A stretch of DNA of 64,000 nucleotides from JBEKIK01 sp050013075 (GTDB lineage Bacteria; Planctomycetota; Planctomycetia; Pirellulales; Thermoguttaceae): the NCBI GenBank assembly GCA_050013075.1, contig JBEKFZ010000005.1, positions 26,683-90,682 of the forward strand, written 5' to 3'. This document shows, piece by piece, positions 36,257 to 44,839 of this stretch. Position 1 is the stretch's first letter; each line of letters starts with the position of its first letter. Position numbers and translations under genes: made by a program. The notes beneath the pieces were generated by a model. The model searched no databases, had not been told where the DNA came from, and saw only the letters and a list, made by a program, of their open reading frames with translations.

Positions 36257-36913
36257 CTAAATGTAGTCGAACTCGTCGCACAGTTCGCGTTCTGCTTCCA
36301 GTATTCGGTGCCGTAGGCCGTTTGGGATCTGCGCGTTATCTTTCAACGGCCCACTAGCACCGACTCTTTGCGGGGAGACAGCTTTTATTTTGGCTTCATC
36401 AATTTCCAGCCGTGCTAATTCCTTGAGAAATTTTATAAAGTCCGCTTCTAATGTCTCGAACTTGCCGATGAAGTCAACCTTGAATTTGGAAGGTCTCCAT
36501 AGCCCGGGGGCCTTTTGATAGTAGCCCAACATCGACAATGTAATTTGCGTGATTAAGCCCGGGTGAATGAGCAGATACTTGACGACAAATTCCTCGTAAT
36601 CTTTGCTCCAACACTCCGCAAACCAATGTCCTGCTGCGGCCGGTTCAGAATCGATCTTGTCATTAAAATTGGTGAGCATTGCCCATGACCACAAGCTCGC
36701 CAACCGTGTTACTGGATGACGCACTATTGCAAATGCCGGCCGGCTGTAGCGGAGTTCATAGGGCACGCGGAAGATACCATCATGCTCGTGAAATGAGTAT
36801 GGTTCGGCATTCTCCTTGCCGGCGATTCCCAACGCTTCCAGCGATCGGCGAATCCATGTGCCGCCGGTCTTGGGAATATGCACGAAAATAAATTTGTCAG
36901 TAATCAAGGCCAT
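36257..36913 (-). CDS. Sulfotransferase
   Basis: FVHIPKTGGTWIRRSLE (about residue 10) is the PAPS 5'-phosphosulfate loop, and FAIVRHPVTRLAS (about 61) is the 3'-phosphate motif. The length (218) fits small sulfotransferases that move sulfate from PAPS to a sugar or other hydroxyl. GGAAAGGGAG precedes the ATG at 36913, which lies three bases beyond the stop of the glycosyltransferase, so the two are coupled. The acceptor is unknown; a sugar added by the neighbour is a natural guess. Confidence 0.8.
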   Translation of the reverse strand: MALITDKFIFVHIPKTGGTWIRRSLEALGIAGKENAEPYSFHEHDGIFRVPYELRYSRPAFAIVRHPVTRLASLWSWAMLTNFNDKIDSEPAAAGHWFAECWSKDYEEFVVKYLLIHPGLITQITLSMLGYYQKAPGLWRPSKFKVDFIGKFETLEADFIKFLKELARLEIDEAKIKAVSPQRVGASGPLKDNAQIPNGLRHRILEAERELCDEFDYI

Positions 36914-36915
36914 TA

Positions 36916-37686
36916 CTAAACTCCCTTTCCGATGATACTTCCTCGTTTTACCCTGATCGACATTACGCTTGTCTGCCCCTTTGTTTTTACCCATCCCGGT
37001 TTGCTGGTTCCAATGTACTTGCCCCATTTCTTATAGAGCAATTTTGTGGTAGCCTCCCAACTTTCATGCGACAGTATTCCTACGTTGCCGCCACGTCCGG
37101 TAAAGCTCCGCCCGTGATCGAAATAAAACCGCATGTCGGCATAAAGAATCCGGTCCTTCAACAAAGTCTCCATTGTGAAGTCCAGGTCTGGTCTCGCTGG
37201 TAAAGTCGTGTCGAACTTTCTCTCTCGCGCCGCTCCGCGTAATCCCCAGGTGGCGGCCATTGGTTGTACCAGTCGAATTGGGTTTCCATCCGGTCCGGCT
37301 AGAAAACTATTCCGCGTCCGGCTCCAACAGAACACGTTGATTCCCAAGTCCTGACAGACCACATGAGAATTGTTGATGATTTGCAAGATCACCGCCGGAT
37401 CGGTAATCGGCCGCTGCTTTCCTATCAGTGGCCGAACACATAACAGGTCATCGTCGGACATTACCACGCAATCTTCCTGTATTTTGGCGTTGATCCAATT
37501 CCTGATGTTGACCAATCCCTTGATTTCATCGTGAAACAATAACTGATTTGCCGGCACAACCTTGGAATAATCTTCTTTCTCCGAACGCGCCACGCAGACT
37601 AAAGCCGTGGGGAGCAACTTGAGTAGACGTTTCATGTTTTGGGATCGGGCTCGACTCGGAACCACAATCCTAAGACTTTCTGGCAT
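36916..37686 (-). CDS. Glycosyltransferase, TET-associated-type
   Basis: The N-terminus LRIVVPSRARSQNMKRLLKL, then VCVARSEKEDYSKVVPANQL, then IRNWI and VVMSDDDLL (DDD, nucleotide-sugar metal site) match a GT-A-like fold. From memory this layout fits the TET-associated glycosyltransferases that decorate phage DNA bases. No TET/JBP oxygenase is seen in the window. It overlaps the ParB-like gene by 17 bp, with GAGGGCGAAG as its ribosome site. Confidence 0.65.
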   Translation of the reverse strand: MPESLRIVVPSRARSQNMKRLLKLLPTALVCVARSEKEDYSKVVPANQLLFHDEIKGLVNIRNWINAKIQEDCVVMSDDDLLCVRPLIGKQRPITDPAVILQIINNSHVVCQDLGINVFCWSRTRNSFLAGPDGNPIRLVQPMAATWGLRGAARERKFDTTLPARPDLDFTMETLLKDRILYADMRFYFDHGRSFTGRGGNVGILSHESWEATTKLLYKKWGKYIGTSKPGWVKTKGQTSVMSIRVKRGSIIGKGV

Positions 37687-38362
37687 CTTCGCCCTCTAAC
37701 TTTTTGATTAACTTGTCGGCCGAGTAGCCCCTTGCCACTCCGACCCGATTTAAAGTCCTTTTGATTTGCGGCAATTCCAGTAACTCCACCAGTCGATTCC
37801 ATTCATGCGTGTTGCGTGCCAGCACGATCACATAGTCGTAGTGCTCGTGCGGCATCAACTCCATCTCGGGCGGCCCGTCGCTTGCCGGCGCCCGCCCAAA
37901 CTCTCCTTCTTCGAGGGCTTGCAGTTCGAGGTCCCCTCGGATCTCATCGAGCATCCTCCGCATGTCCGCGTCTTCGGCCTCCAACTCCGATAGAAGATCG
38001 CCCAAGACATCATCTTTTGTTTTGGCCTTCCTGCCGATCATGTCGTGGACGGCTATAAGTTGCTTCGCTTCCTGCTCGGTTAGATCCAAGATCAAGACCG
38101 GAACAATGTCATCCTCCGCTATGTCGGTTCGCATGTGGCCGTCAAGAATCATGAGCCGGCCGTCGGGCAGTTCGCGGGCAAGCATTGCGTCCGCATATCC
38201 AATCTCATGGAGCACGCCAATCATGTCCTGCCGCTCCTCGATCGGGTGCTCGTGCCAGTTATGCGGATTGGGGATCAACTCGGAAGCCTTCACACGCCTC
38301 AATTCCTTGATGCGGTCGCGGAAAGACTGGCTCGATTGGGCGACTTGTTTTTTACGTACCAT
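37670..38362 (-). CDS. ParB-like (ParB/sulfiredoxin fold) protein
   Basis: The first half holds the ParB domain: RVKASELIPNPHNWHEHP, then GYADAMLAREL and LMILDGHMRT (DGHxR, phosphate/nucleotide site). The second half is a helical acidic linker and a small domain (YDYVIVLARNTHEWNRLVEL) ending in a charged tail. Phage members with this layout act beside terminase or DNA-modification genes, not as classical partition proteins. It heads an overlapping trio with the glycosyltransferase and sulfotransferase. Confidence 0.8.
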   Translation of the reverse strand: MVRKKQVAQSSQSFRDRIKELRRVKASELIPNPHNWHEHPIEERQDMIGVLHEIGYADAMLARELPDGRLMILDGHMRTDIAEDDIVPVLILDLTEQEAKQLIAVHDMIGRKAKTKDDVLGDLLSELEAEDADMRRMLDEIRGDLELQALEEGEFGRAPASDGPPEMELMPHEHYDYVIVLARNTHEWNRLVELLELPQIKRTLNRVGVARGYSADKLIKKLEGEDARKS

Positions 38363-38525
38363 TAGATTCCACCACCATATACCACCTCTTAGGTGTTCAA
38401 GACAAAAAAAAGGGTCAATTTCATATAACTATTCTGAGTTATACGTAAAAAATAAAGCATCGTTTTCTCGGAGATTTTGCATGGTTATAACCCGTCTGAG
38501 CTATCTCAAATAAATAATTTTTTAC

Positions 38526-38768
38526 TTACCCGGAGAAATAATTTAGTACGCGTAAAAGGTCCCCGCCCGAGGTCTGGGAAACCCGGACCCGGCCCGGCCG
38601 GGAAGGACCCATTGCTTTTGCATTTTCATTTGATATGACGTTGGTTGTCATGCTCCACGGCTCGGCCTGCCGTATCTCGTTGGCGTGCTGCTGCCAATAC
38701 TCATTCCAGCCGATGCCGTTGCGGAAGGCGTCCAGGGCGGCGCGCTCGAAGGCTTTAATTCCGTTCAT
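38526..38768 (-). CDS. Small unknown protein downstream of the primase
   Basis: This 80-residue protein (NGIKAFERAALDAFRNGIGW then NEYWQQHANEIRQAEPW) is not recognised. Its ATG overlaps the primase stop as ATGA, with AAAGGA upstream, so it is translationally coupled. A role linked to replication is plausible. The 160 bp to the next operon is AT-rich and may carry a promoter. Confidence 0.55.
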   Translation of the reverse strand: MNGIKAFERAALDAFRNGIGWNEYWQQHANEIRQAEPWSMTTNVISNENAKAMGPSRPGRVRVSQTSGGDLLRVLNYFSG

Positions 38769-41617
38769 TCCGTTGGTTCCTTTCGGCACGGCAACCATGC
38801 GCGACAATCGCGGCATTGCTGGTTGATGTAGCCGTCGGCTGTTCGGGTTTCCTCCACTTCATTGTGAGGGTAGGAAGTCACAGGGTTCACAGGGTTCACA
38901 GGGTTTTCCCTATTGGGATACTTACTACTACATATATCCTTATCTATTTCCTCTCTTGCGCGCGTGCGTTGATAACAAGTGTGTGAACCTTGTGAACCTT
39001 GTGAAGTCTGTGAATTATCAGTTGGGTTTGGGGGGAATAGTGAATTCTGTAAAGCATTGTCCGGGTGAAGCATCCCGATTCCGGTAAAACACCATTGCAA
39101 TTTTCCCGCGACGGTCCGTTGCTTCTTTTCGATGTTCGGTCTTAACTTTTGTATCGCAAGGCTAAACGCGGTATCGGTCATTGTCGGTCGGCCTTCGCGC
39201 TCCACGGCCGCGTTGTAGGTCACTCTGAGGGCTTGCTTGGTAACAAATGAATCGGGATCGTCAATCGTGTAACGGTCCAGCCAAACGGATAAAGGATCGG
39301 TTGTAGCGTGAAAATCCCGCCACGCCTCTTGAACGGACGGCGAATCGGAAAATCGCCGCTGCTTTTCGACGCGACGTAATCCTTCGATCGCTCTATTGAA
39401 CATCCCCGATAGTTCTTCTGGCGATTGCAACCGGGCGTCGAGCACGTCACGCGGTATCTGTTCATCGGGGCCGAAAGTATGGTCAAAGGGAATAACAATC
39501 CATCGACGAAAAAACGCCGCTGAACTATCGGCACTTCGCGGTGGATAATTCGCAGAGAATACCAGCCGGGCAAACGGCTCAAGGTCGAATGAATCCTTAA
39601 ACTTGTACTCTGCGTTCAATGTATCGCCGCCGGTCAGCGCCTTAAATGTCGATGTTCCGGCAAGATGTTCGCTGGGCAGGTCCGCACAGATATTTGCCAG
39701 CTTGCCGACTAATCGAGAAACGGAAAATTTATCCGCCTCCAATTTGTGAAGTGGAATAGCGGCGATATTATGACGGCCGAGAAAACGAGTAAGCAGAGAT
39801 AACCAAACCGACTTGCCGTTGCAACCTTCCCCCAGTAGTAAGATTGCCTTTTGTAACCACGTTGCGGGCACCATCAAAACGCCGGGGATCTCCCACGCCA
39901 AGTCATGGGCATCGGTCGGGAATGTACTTTTCACAAAGGCTTCGATGTTCGGACACGTTGCCGCCGGATCGTACTTGACTGGCAATTGCACCACTGATAG
40001 ATATTTCGGATCGTGTGGAAGCAACACGCCATCGGCTCTAACCATGCCGTTTAGCACGTTTACTAAATCCATGCGCGGCCGGTCCGGCAGTTCAGGTGCA
40101 TCGACCCGGACAAATTCGACCACTTCCGAAGCAAGGCGAGTGCTCCACGCCTTTGTGTCACCCCACGCGGTCATACTTGCCTTGACTATTGCCTTAACAT
40201 ATTTTTCCGCGCCCGGTCGATAGGCTCCGCCGTCATATCTGTAGAGCTTTCCGCCGCCGTCTTGAGCAAAGTATTCTTTCAAGCAGATTGCATCGGCAAG
40301 AGTTTTGACAAGGCCGGGATCATTGTCTGTTTCCTTATCGCCTTTTTTTTTATTGGCCCGAGTTACGGCCTTGGTATAGATTTTGTCTCTTGTGTGGTTC
40401 GCGGCCTTGTCCCATGTTCTTAAAAAATACTTTTCATTCCCGGCGAATTTTCCGACATTTTGCACGGCGTCCCAAACGTTAGCTTGCGGAATGCCATGCT
40501 CGATAGCCCAACAGCAAAGAGCATAATCAGTTTCCGATCGTGTACCAACCGGCGCTACTTCGCATTGCATGATAAGATCGTTAAATTGATCGTGCCGTTT
40601 TGGTGTTATCTTCTTTGAAGTCGGCAATTTCACTTTGGAAATCTGTTCCCGCTGCCGGTGTGATGGTGATTCATCAGCAAGCTTTTCAAAGTCCGAGAAA
40701 GGATAACGGGCGTCGGGGTTCAAGTGGACCAGTTCGCATGGTCGCGGCTCGCGGCCGTTACGCTGATCTTTACGATTAAGGGTTCCTGGTACGCGAAGCA
40801 ATCGGGACAAGTCTTGGGTGTGGTCGCCCCCGATCTTTGCGGCCATCCCGCTTAGAACGTCTTGGAAGTGTAGCGCTTTGGATGATAGCGGCGGGACGTT
40901 TTGCAACTTATCGAGATAAACTTTTTCTTTCGATTCATCGAGGATATATGACCGGTGTTTTTTATTTCCGGTTTTCTGATCGTCGATGAATTCTACATGA
41001 ACCGCCGGCGGAGTTCCAGCATCGTCGATCAAAAACGGCTCGGCGAGCAAAAAGTATAAATGACACCCATTGCCAGAGTTGACCACAATAGACGGCCGGG
41101 GAATTCCGGCATCTTTGCATCGCTGGATCGCCTCTTCGTATTGGCAGTCGTCGATGTCACTCCATAGCGTCCGCACCACGCGAATCTGCCAGGCTTGATC
41201 ATACTGACCACCTGTGCCGAATCGAGGGCATGCGCCGAAAAAAATATTTGCATGGGTCTGTTCTGCACATTTGATCTGGCGATTGATGGCAGATGCCAAT
41301 TTCTGCGGGAACGACTGCCATTGTCCATTTTGGTCTTTTAGGCCCACCAGTGTGTATTGAATACCCTTGTAATCGACTTTGCTCTTTTTGTGGTTCGCTT
41401 CGGTCCACGTTTCAATGGGCCGGAAGAGAATCATATCGCCCGGCGAGAAAAGGCTCTGGAAAAACTCAACTGTGTCACTTACACTGCTGGCTGTTCCGTT
41501 ACTATCTTTTCGAGCATGAGGTAATGTAGATGAGATACGTTCAATAACATCACTGTCTTTCATTTTCGATTTTAATCCCGTATCATCCATATTGATAGAT
41601 TTTTTATACCCTGGCAC
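38765..41617 (-). CDS. Primase-helicase (P4/D5 type)
   Basis: This is the element's replication protein, 950 residues. The N-terminal half has an archaeo-eukaryotic-type primase core (VRTLWSDIDDCQ, then PSIVVNSGNGCHLYFLL). The C-terminal half is a D5-like superfamily 3 helicase: LLLGEGCNGKSVW (Walker A, about residue 600), LANICADLPS (Walker B region), then LVFSANYPPRS and FFRRWIVIPF. Typical of phages and satellites. The GTG at 41617 is the frame start; ATGs at 41590 and 41563 are alternatives, and none has a strong ribosome site. Confidence 0.88.
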   Translation of the reverse strand: MPGYKKSINMDDTGLKSKMKDSDVIERISSTLPHARKDSNGTASSVSDTVEFFQSLFSPGDMILFRPIETWTEANHKKSKVDYKGIQYTLVGLKDQNGQWQSFPQKLASAINRQIKCAEQTHANIFFGACPRFGTGGQYDQAWQIRVVRTLWSDIDDCQYEEAIQRCKDAGIPRPSIVVNSGNGCHLYFLLAEPFLIDDAGTPPAVHVEFIDDQKTGNKKHRSYILDESKEKVYLDKLQNVPPLSSKALHFQDVLSGMAAKIGGDHTQDLSRLLRVPGTLNRKDQRNGREPRPCELVHLNPDARYPFSDFEKLADESPSHRQREQISKVKLPTSKKITPKRHDQFNDLIMQCEVAPVGTRSETDYALCCWAIEHGIPQANVWDAVQNVGKFAGNEKYFLRTWDKAANHTRDKIYTKAVTRANKKKGDKETDNDPGLVKTLADAICLKEYFAQDGGGKLYRYDGGAYRPGAEKYVKAIVKASMTAWGDTKAWSTRLASEVVEFVRVDAPELPDRPRMDLVNVLNGMVRADGVLLPHDPKYLSVVQLPVKYDPAATCPNIEAFVKSTFPTDAHDLAWEIPGVLMVPATWLQKAILLLGEGCNGKSVWLSLLTRFLGRHNIAAIPLHKLEADKFSVSRLVGKLANICADLPSEHLAGTSTFKALTGGDTLNAEYKFKDSFDLEPFARLVFSANYPPRSADSSAAFFRRWIVIPFDHTFGPDEQIPRDVLDARLQSPEELSGMFNRAIEGLRRVEKQRRFSDSPSVQEAWRDFHATTDPLSVWLDRYTIDDPDSFVTKQALRVTYNAAVEREGRPTMTDTAFSLAIQKLRPNIEKKQRTVAGKLQWCFTGIGMLHPDNALQNSLFPPNPTDNSQTSQGSQGSHTCYQRTRAREEIDKDICSSKYPNRENPVNPVNPVTSYPHNEVEETRTADGYINQQCRDCRAWLPCRKEPTE

Positions 41618-41647
41618 ATTGCAGATTGTGACCGGGGTTTTGTAATT

Positions 41648-41971
41648 TTAGATTCCTGCTGCCTGAAGATGTTTTTCCGCCGCTTCAATCTGCTTACGCC
41701 GCTGGGCGGACATTTTCGTCGGCTGCGGAACTGGCACGCGACCGGATTCCGCCTGCTCGGTGAGTGCATCGAAAAAACGCTGCAATGCTTCACGCGACGT
41801 GCACTTAGTCCCGGCAATTTGCGAGTATTCGAGACGAATACCGCGTACTCCGATTTGACACCATCGGTAAAGAGTCGCAACATTCGGCCGTTTGCCAGCT
41901 CGCCGCTTAGGTAGAATGTTAGTGGCGTCGGTGAGAGAAATTAGCTGTTCAGAGTTCGTGTCGATTGCCAT
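41648..41971 (-). CDS. DUF1580 protein, probable DNA-binding regulator
   Basis: The 107-residue protein has the DUF1580 signature: LISLTDATNILPKRRAGKRP, then VATLYRWCQIGVRG, then CTSREALQRFFDAL. The family is nearly confined to planctomycetes and looks like a MerR/excisionase-type winged helix. The ribosome site AAAGG precedes the ATG. An 11-bp-arm inverted repeat lies directly upstream. Position next to the integrase-primase end suggests an excisionase or repressor role. Confidence 0.85.
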   Translation of the reverse strand: MAIDTNSEQLISLTDATNILPKRRAGKRPNVATLYRWCQIGVRGIRLEYSQIAGTKCTSREALQRFFDALTEQAESGRVPVPQPTKMSAQRRKQIEAAEKHLQAAGI

Positions 41972-41981
41972 TGTATAACCT

Positions 41982-42015
41982 TTGCAATTAGTGTTTTGTT
42001 CACAACTAATTGCAA
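41982..42015. promoter_or_regulatory. Inverted repeat upstream of the DUF1580 gene
   Basis: TTGCAATTAGT (41982-41992) and ACTAATTGCAA (42005-42015) are perfect 11-bp arms around a 12-bp spacer. The arm is shared at 10 of 11 bases with 1554-1564 at the left end of the element. It is a candidate operator for the DUF1580 protein itself. Confidence 0.5.
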
Positions 42016-42108
42016 GGTATCAAATGACATTGCCAATTAAAATTGAAGACAATTCAGCACTTATCAGCATGATATTATTTATTCGAGAAATACCGTGCTT
42101 TTATACCT

Positions 42109-42936
42109 TTAATTATTCGCTTGATTAGTTTTTCGACCCAATTGCCGAGGTGGTGGTAAAGGTAAATTGTGTCGATTCGCATATCTCCGGGCAGCGTTAA
42201 TAATCCCCTGAGGACTTTCGATTCGCTCCCATGGTTTATGTTTCTCTAATAAATTCCGCTTGATACTATCCCACGTCGTTCCTTTAATCGCCTCTTGATA
42301 AATCCACTTGTCGCGCTTTTCATTTTGTCCTACCACAAGAACAGGAACTTTATTTACATTGTCTGCTTTGCCGTCCACCTTGGCGATAGTTGATTGTTGT
42401 TTGAGGAGATTCACCGCTCGCTCATATTCTTGTCTTAATATAGCATTGAGACGGGGAATCTCAGTTTGCCAGAGAATAGGGGTGCATCCGGGATATTCTA
42501 TGCGTGCTGCGTTACTGATAGGCCACCATACTTCGTTGGTTAGCTCGTCAATGCACTCTGGAATCTCCGGTCTGATATCCCCATATTTTGCACAGCCCGG
42601 CTGGATAGCCTCACAGAGACGCATATACACTTCATGGGCCAGATTGTATGTAAGAACATGGGCGTTTGCTTCAATCATTCCGCAACACTCGATTGGCGTT
42701 GTTTGGACCGCATCGAATGCCTGGGGAAAAGTGCTAATAGCAAAACCTTCCTGGCATGTATGCAGAAAAAAAGATAAAGTTTTCCAAGATTGTTCTGTAA
42801 TATTGTCCCTAGGAAAAATTGGTTGGTGTTGTGGATCGAATTGAGCAAATACTTTATCAAGCCAAAAAAGAAAATCACTAGCCCATGAATGGATTCTTCT
42901 CAGACGGCGTAGTCTTATTTTAATAGACAAAACCAT
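42109..42936 (-). CDS. Unknown element protein, 275 residues
   Basis: The N-terminal 170 residues are helical and aromatic-rich. The C-terminal part (WIYQEAIKGTTWDSIKRNLL then IINAARRYANRHNLPLPPPR) resembles a helix-turn-helix ending in a proline-rich tail, seen from memory in other planctomycete element proteins. No function is known. It lies between the integrase and the DUF1580 gene. Confidence 0.55.
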   Translation of the reverse strand: MVLSIKIRLRRLRRIHSWASDFLFWLDKVFAQFDPQHQPIFPRDNITEQSWKTLSFFLHTCQEGFAISTFPQAFDAVQTTPIECCGMIEANAHVLTYNLAHEVYMRLCEAIQPGCAKYGDIRPEIPECIDELTNEVWWPISNAARIEYPGCTPILWQTEIPRLNAILRQEYERAVNLLKQQSTIAKVDGKADNVNKVPVLVVGQNEKRDKWIYQEAIKGTTWDSIKRNLLEKHKPWERIESPQGIINAARRYANRHNLPLPPPRQLGRKTNQANN

Positions 42937-43052
42937 GATTCATCTTTCCTTTTCTCCGGGCGGTCAACCGGCTGCTGTGGCGAAAGATGATTTCCACAAC
43001 AACCGGCCGACCATGCGGTTTATAATTCCGCGGACCCGGCAATGTTAAAATT

Positions 43053-44276
43053 CTAACCTATTTTCCTCACAACTTCGATAGCTCGGGCGCTGTCACGCTC
43101 GGCGTAGACTTGCGTAACGTCGGCTCTGGAATGTCCTAAAATAACCTGTGCGGCCTCTAGTCCGAACTGCTTGCGGATCGCCGTAGCGGCGGAGTGGCGT
43201 AACTGGTTAGGATGCCAGTGCGGAACTAGGACGGGGTTGTCGAGGCCCATGTGCACGGCATCCTCTACAATGGCTTTATTTGCCTTCACCACGGCTCGGC
43301 GGATAGCACGGCCATAACTATCCTTAGAGTAGGCTTTGAGCGGTGGACATTGGTGTCGGGCCTTACGGCGGTGTTGCTGGGAGGGCTGAACCTTTGACCG
43401 GCGCTTAGACCGTTGCTCAGCATGGCGTTTATCTTCACTCTCGACAGGCTGGAAGCAGAAGGCATCGGCGGGGCGGAGCAAATACGGCCGCAAAATATCC
43501 TGGGCCTTGGGACCTATGTAGATCACACGGTCCTTACCATGATGCTCGGTCTTATGACTTGACGGTCGATATTCCCAAACCTCCCCGGATCGGTCCACGT
43601 CCATCGGCCGCATCATGCACACTTCACCTGGACGGCAACCTGTTAGCCGCTGTAAACGCACCATATCCGCAACCACGGCGGGGAGGTGGTACAAAGTGGT
43701 TTCGACCACTTCCACGGCCACGGGCTTAATAGGTGCCGTTTCCCGGGCCATGCCACGGCCTTGGGGAATACCGCGAACTGTCAACAAGGCTTGATATACA
43801 GCAACCGGAATTAGCTGCTTAGAAACACCCCACTTGATAACCCTTTTAATTTCCTCACAAAAGTGATTGATTGTTTTTCGGGAAAGATCACGTTCAACCA
43901 TCTTTAATTGAACTGCTTGCATGGCCAGGGGGCCAAATTCACTTGCGGGCGTACGTGCGTACAACTCGTTTAACTCATGTATGGCCTGCCGGATTATGTG
44001 TACTTGGCTGGTTACTTTACCACCTTTGCGATAATAGCCCTTTGCATAATCCAGATAGCTGGCACATAGTTCGACAATGGTTAAACCTATATCGGCTTGA
44101 GGAACAGGAACCTTGGCGGGATTCGCCGCCATCTCGGCGATAATGCGGCCATACTCCTGCTTGCTCTCAGGCGAATCGTATTCGCCAAGATAGATAAACT
44201 TGCCTTGGACCCGCATGTAAGCGAGTCCGCGGGCCTTGTGGAAACAATACTTAGGCAGAGAAACGGTTTTCGGCAT
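43053..44276 (-). CDS. int: Tyrosine integrase of the element
   Basis: The 407-residue tyrosine recombinase has the catalytic residues in place: R in TGCRPGEV (about 215), HPNQLRHSAA (H-x-x-R, about 355), GHSR and the nucleophile Y in VTQVYAER (about 390). The N-terminal arm-binding and SAM-like core-binding domains precede these. GAAAGGG lies nine bases before the ATG. The gene reads inward from attR, 117 bp from the tRNA, which is the usual arrangement for tRNA-targeting integrases. Confidence 0.93.
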   Translation of the reverse strand: MPKTVSLPKYCFHKARGLAYMRVQGKFIYLGEYDSPESKQEYGRIIAEMAANPAKVPVPQADIGLTIVELCASYLDYAKGYYRKGGKVTSQVHIIRQAIHELNELYARTPASEFGPLAMQAVQLKMVERDLSRKTINHFCEEIKRVIKWGVSKQLIPVAVYQALLTVRGIPQGRGMARETAPIKPVAVEVVETTLYHLPAVVADMVRLQRLTGCRPGEVCMMRPMDVDRSGEVWEYRPSSHKTEHHGKDRVIYIGPKAQDILRPYLLRPADAFCFQPVESEDKRHAEQRSKRRSKVQPSQQHRRKARHQCPPLKAYSKDSYGRAIRRAVVKANKAIVEDAVHMGLDNPVLVPHWHPNQLRHSAATAIRKQFGLEAAQVILGHSRADVTQVYAERDSARAIEVVRKIG

Positions 44277-44299
44277 AGTGCAACCCTTTCAAAACAAGG

Positions 44300-44313
44300 T
44301 GTGTACAAGTACA
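44300..44313. promoter_or_regulatory. GTGTACAAGTACAC palindrome upstream of the integrase
   Basis: This imperfect palindrome (GTGTAC/GTACAC with AA between) lies 24 bp upstream of the integrase start and resembles GTACACGTGTAC at 1601-1612. It could be an operator of the integrase promoter. Confidence 0.35.
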
Positions 44314-44392
44314 CGTTTTTGCTTTGTTTTCGGGCCGCACTTCCGACCGTCGGAAGGTATCGTAAGTTACGATTCGGCAAGTCTTTATGTCA

Positions 44393-44436
44393 AGTCGGGG
44401 CGACTGGATTTGAACCAGCGACCTCTTGGTCCCGAA
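44393..44436. repeat. Right attachment site within tRNA-Pro
   Basis: Identical to 1428-1471. It covers the 3' half of the intact tRNA-Pro gene from the anticodon loop to just past the discriminator base. Confidence 0.92.
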
Positions 44437-44469
44437 CCAAGCGCTCTAGCCAGGCTGAGCTACGCCCCG
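44395..44469 (-). tRNA. tRNA-Pro(CGG)
   Basis: The 75-nt cloverleaf has acceptor CGGGGCG/CGCCCCG, D arm GCTC...GAGC, anticodon stem CTTGG/CCAAG with loop TTCGGGA (anticodon CGG), T arm CTGGTTCAAATCCAG and discriminator A. CCA is not encoded. The 5' half belongs to the host chromosome and the 3' half is shared with the element, which restored the gene on insertion. Confidence 0.93.
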
Positions 44470-44839
44470 AATCTCATTAACTACTTATTTTTCAAGGACT
44501 TGTAACAATTCGGCACTCATCACAACATATCTCTCTATTTATTTTATTTTTACCCATTTTCAAGGCATTTGTGCCCTGTTTAGTGCCATTTCGTATCACC
44601 GCTCTAGTGCCAAACAAGCATGTAACGTCTTAATTTTGACATTAAATTAACATAGTCATCTGCTAATTGCAACTGTATCGACTATAGAGTTGATTTTATC
44701 TTATCGACAAACACTTCACATCTTGTGAAGTCATCCGCTTGATGGTCAATCTCTTATTAGCCAAAGACAAGGATACATTGGCATAAAACCACTTTGTTCG
44801 GACTACCTACGATCCATGCCGTGAGTTGGGCGCGGGATA
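44470..44839. other. AT-rich gap on the right chromosomal flank
   Basis: Promoter region of the tRNA and downstream region of the next gene. No frame of merit. Confidence 0.4.

Larger units (their letters stand above)
1428..44436. mobile_element. Integrative element in tRNA-Pro, satellite- or prophage-like with defence cargo
   Basis: The ends are 44-bp identical direct repeats (1428-1471 and 44393-44436) made of the 3' half of tRNA-Pro. A tyrosine integrase lies next to the right copy. Inside are a primase-helicase, terminase small and large subunits, a ParB-like protein, DUF1580, DUF3560 and AAA+ proteins. The left half carries a type I restriction system, Abi-alpha, SIR2, an Mrr-like protein and other cargo. 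No portal, capsid, protease or tail gene is seen, so it is either a decayed prophage or a satellite that borrows particles from a helper. The intact tRNA at the right end and the orphan terminator at the left give the pre-insertion order. Confidence 0.88.
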
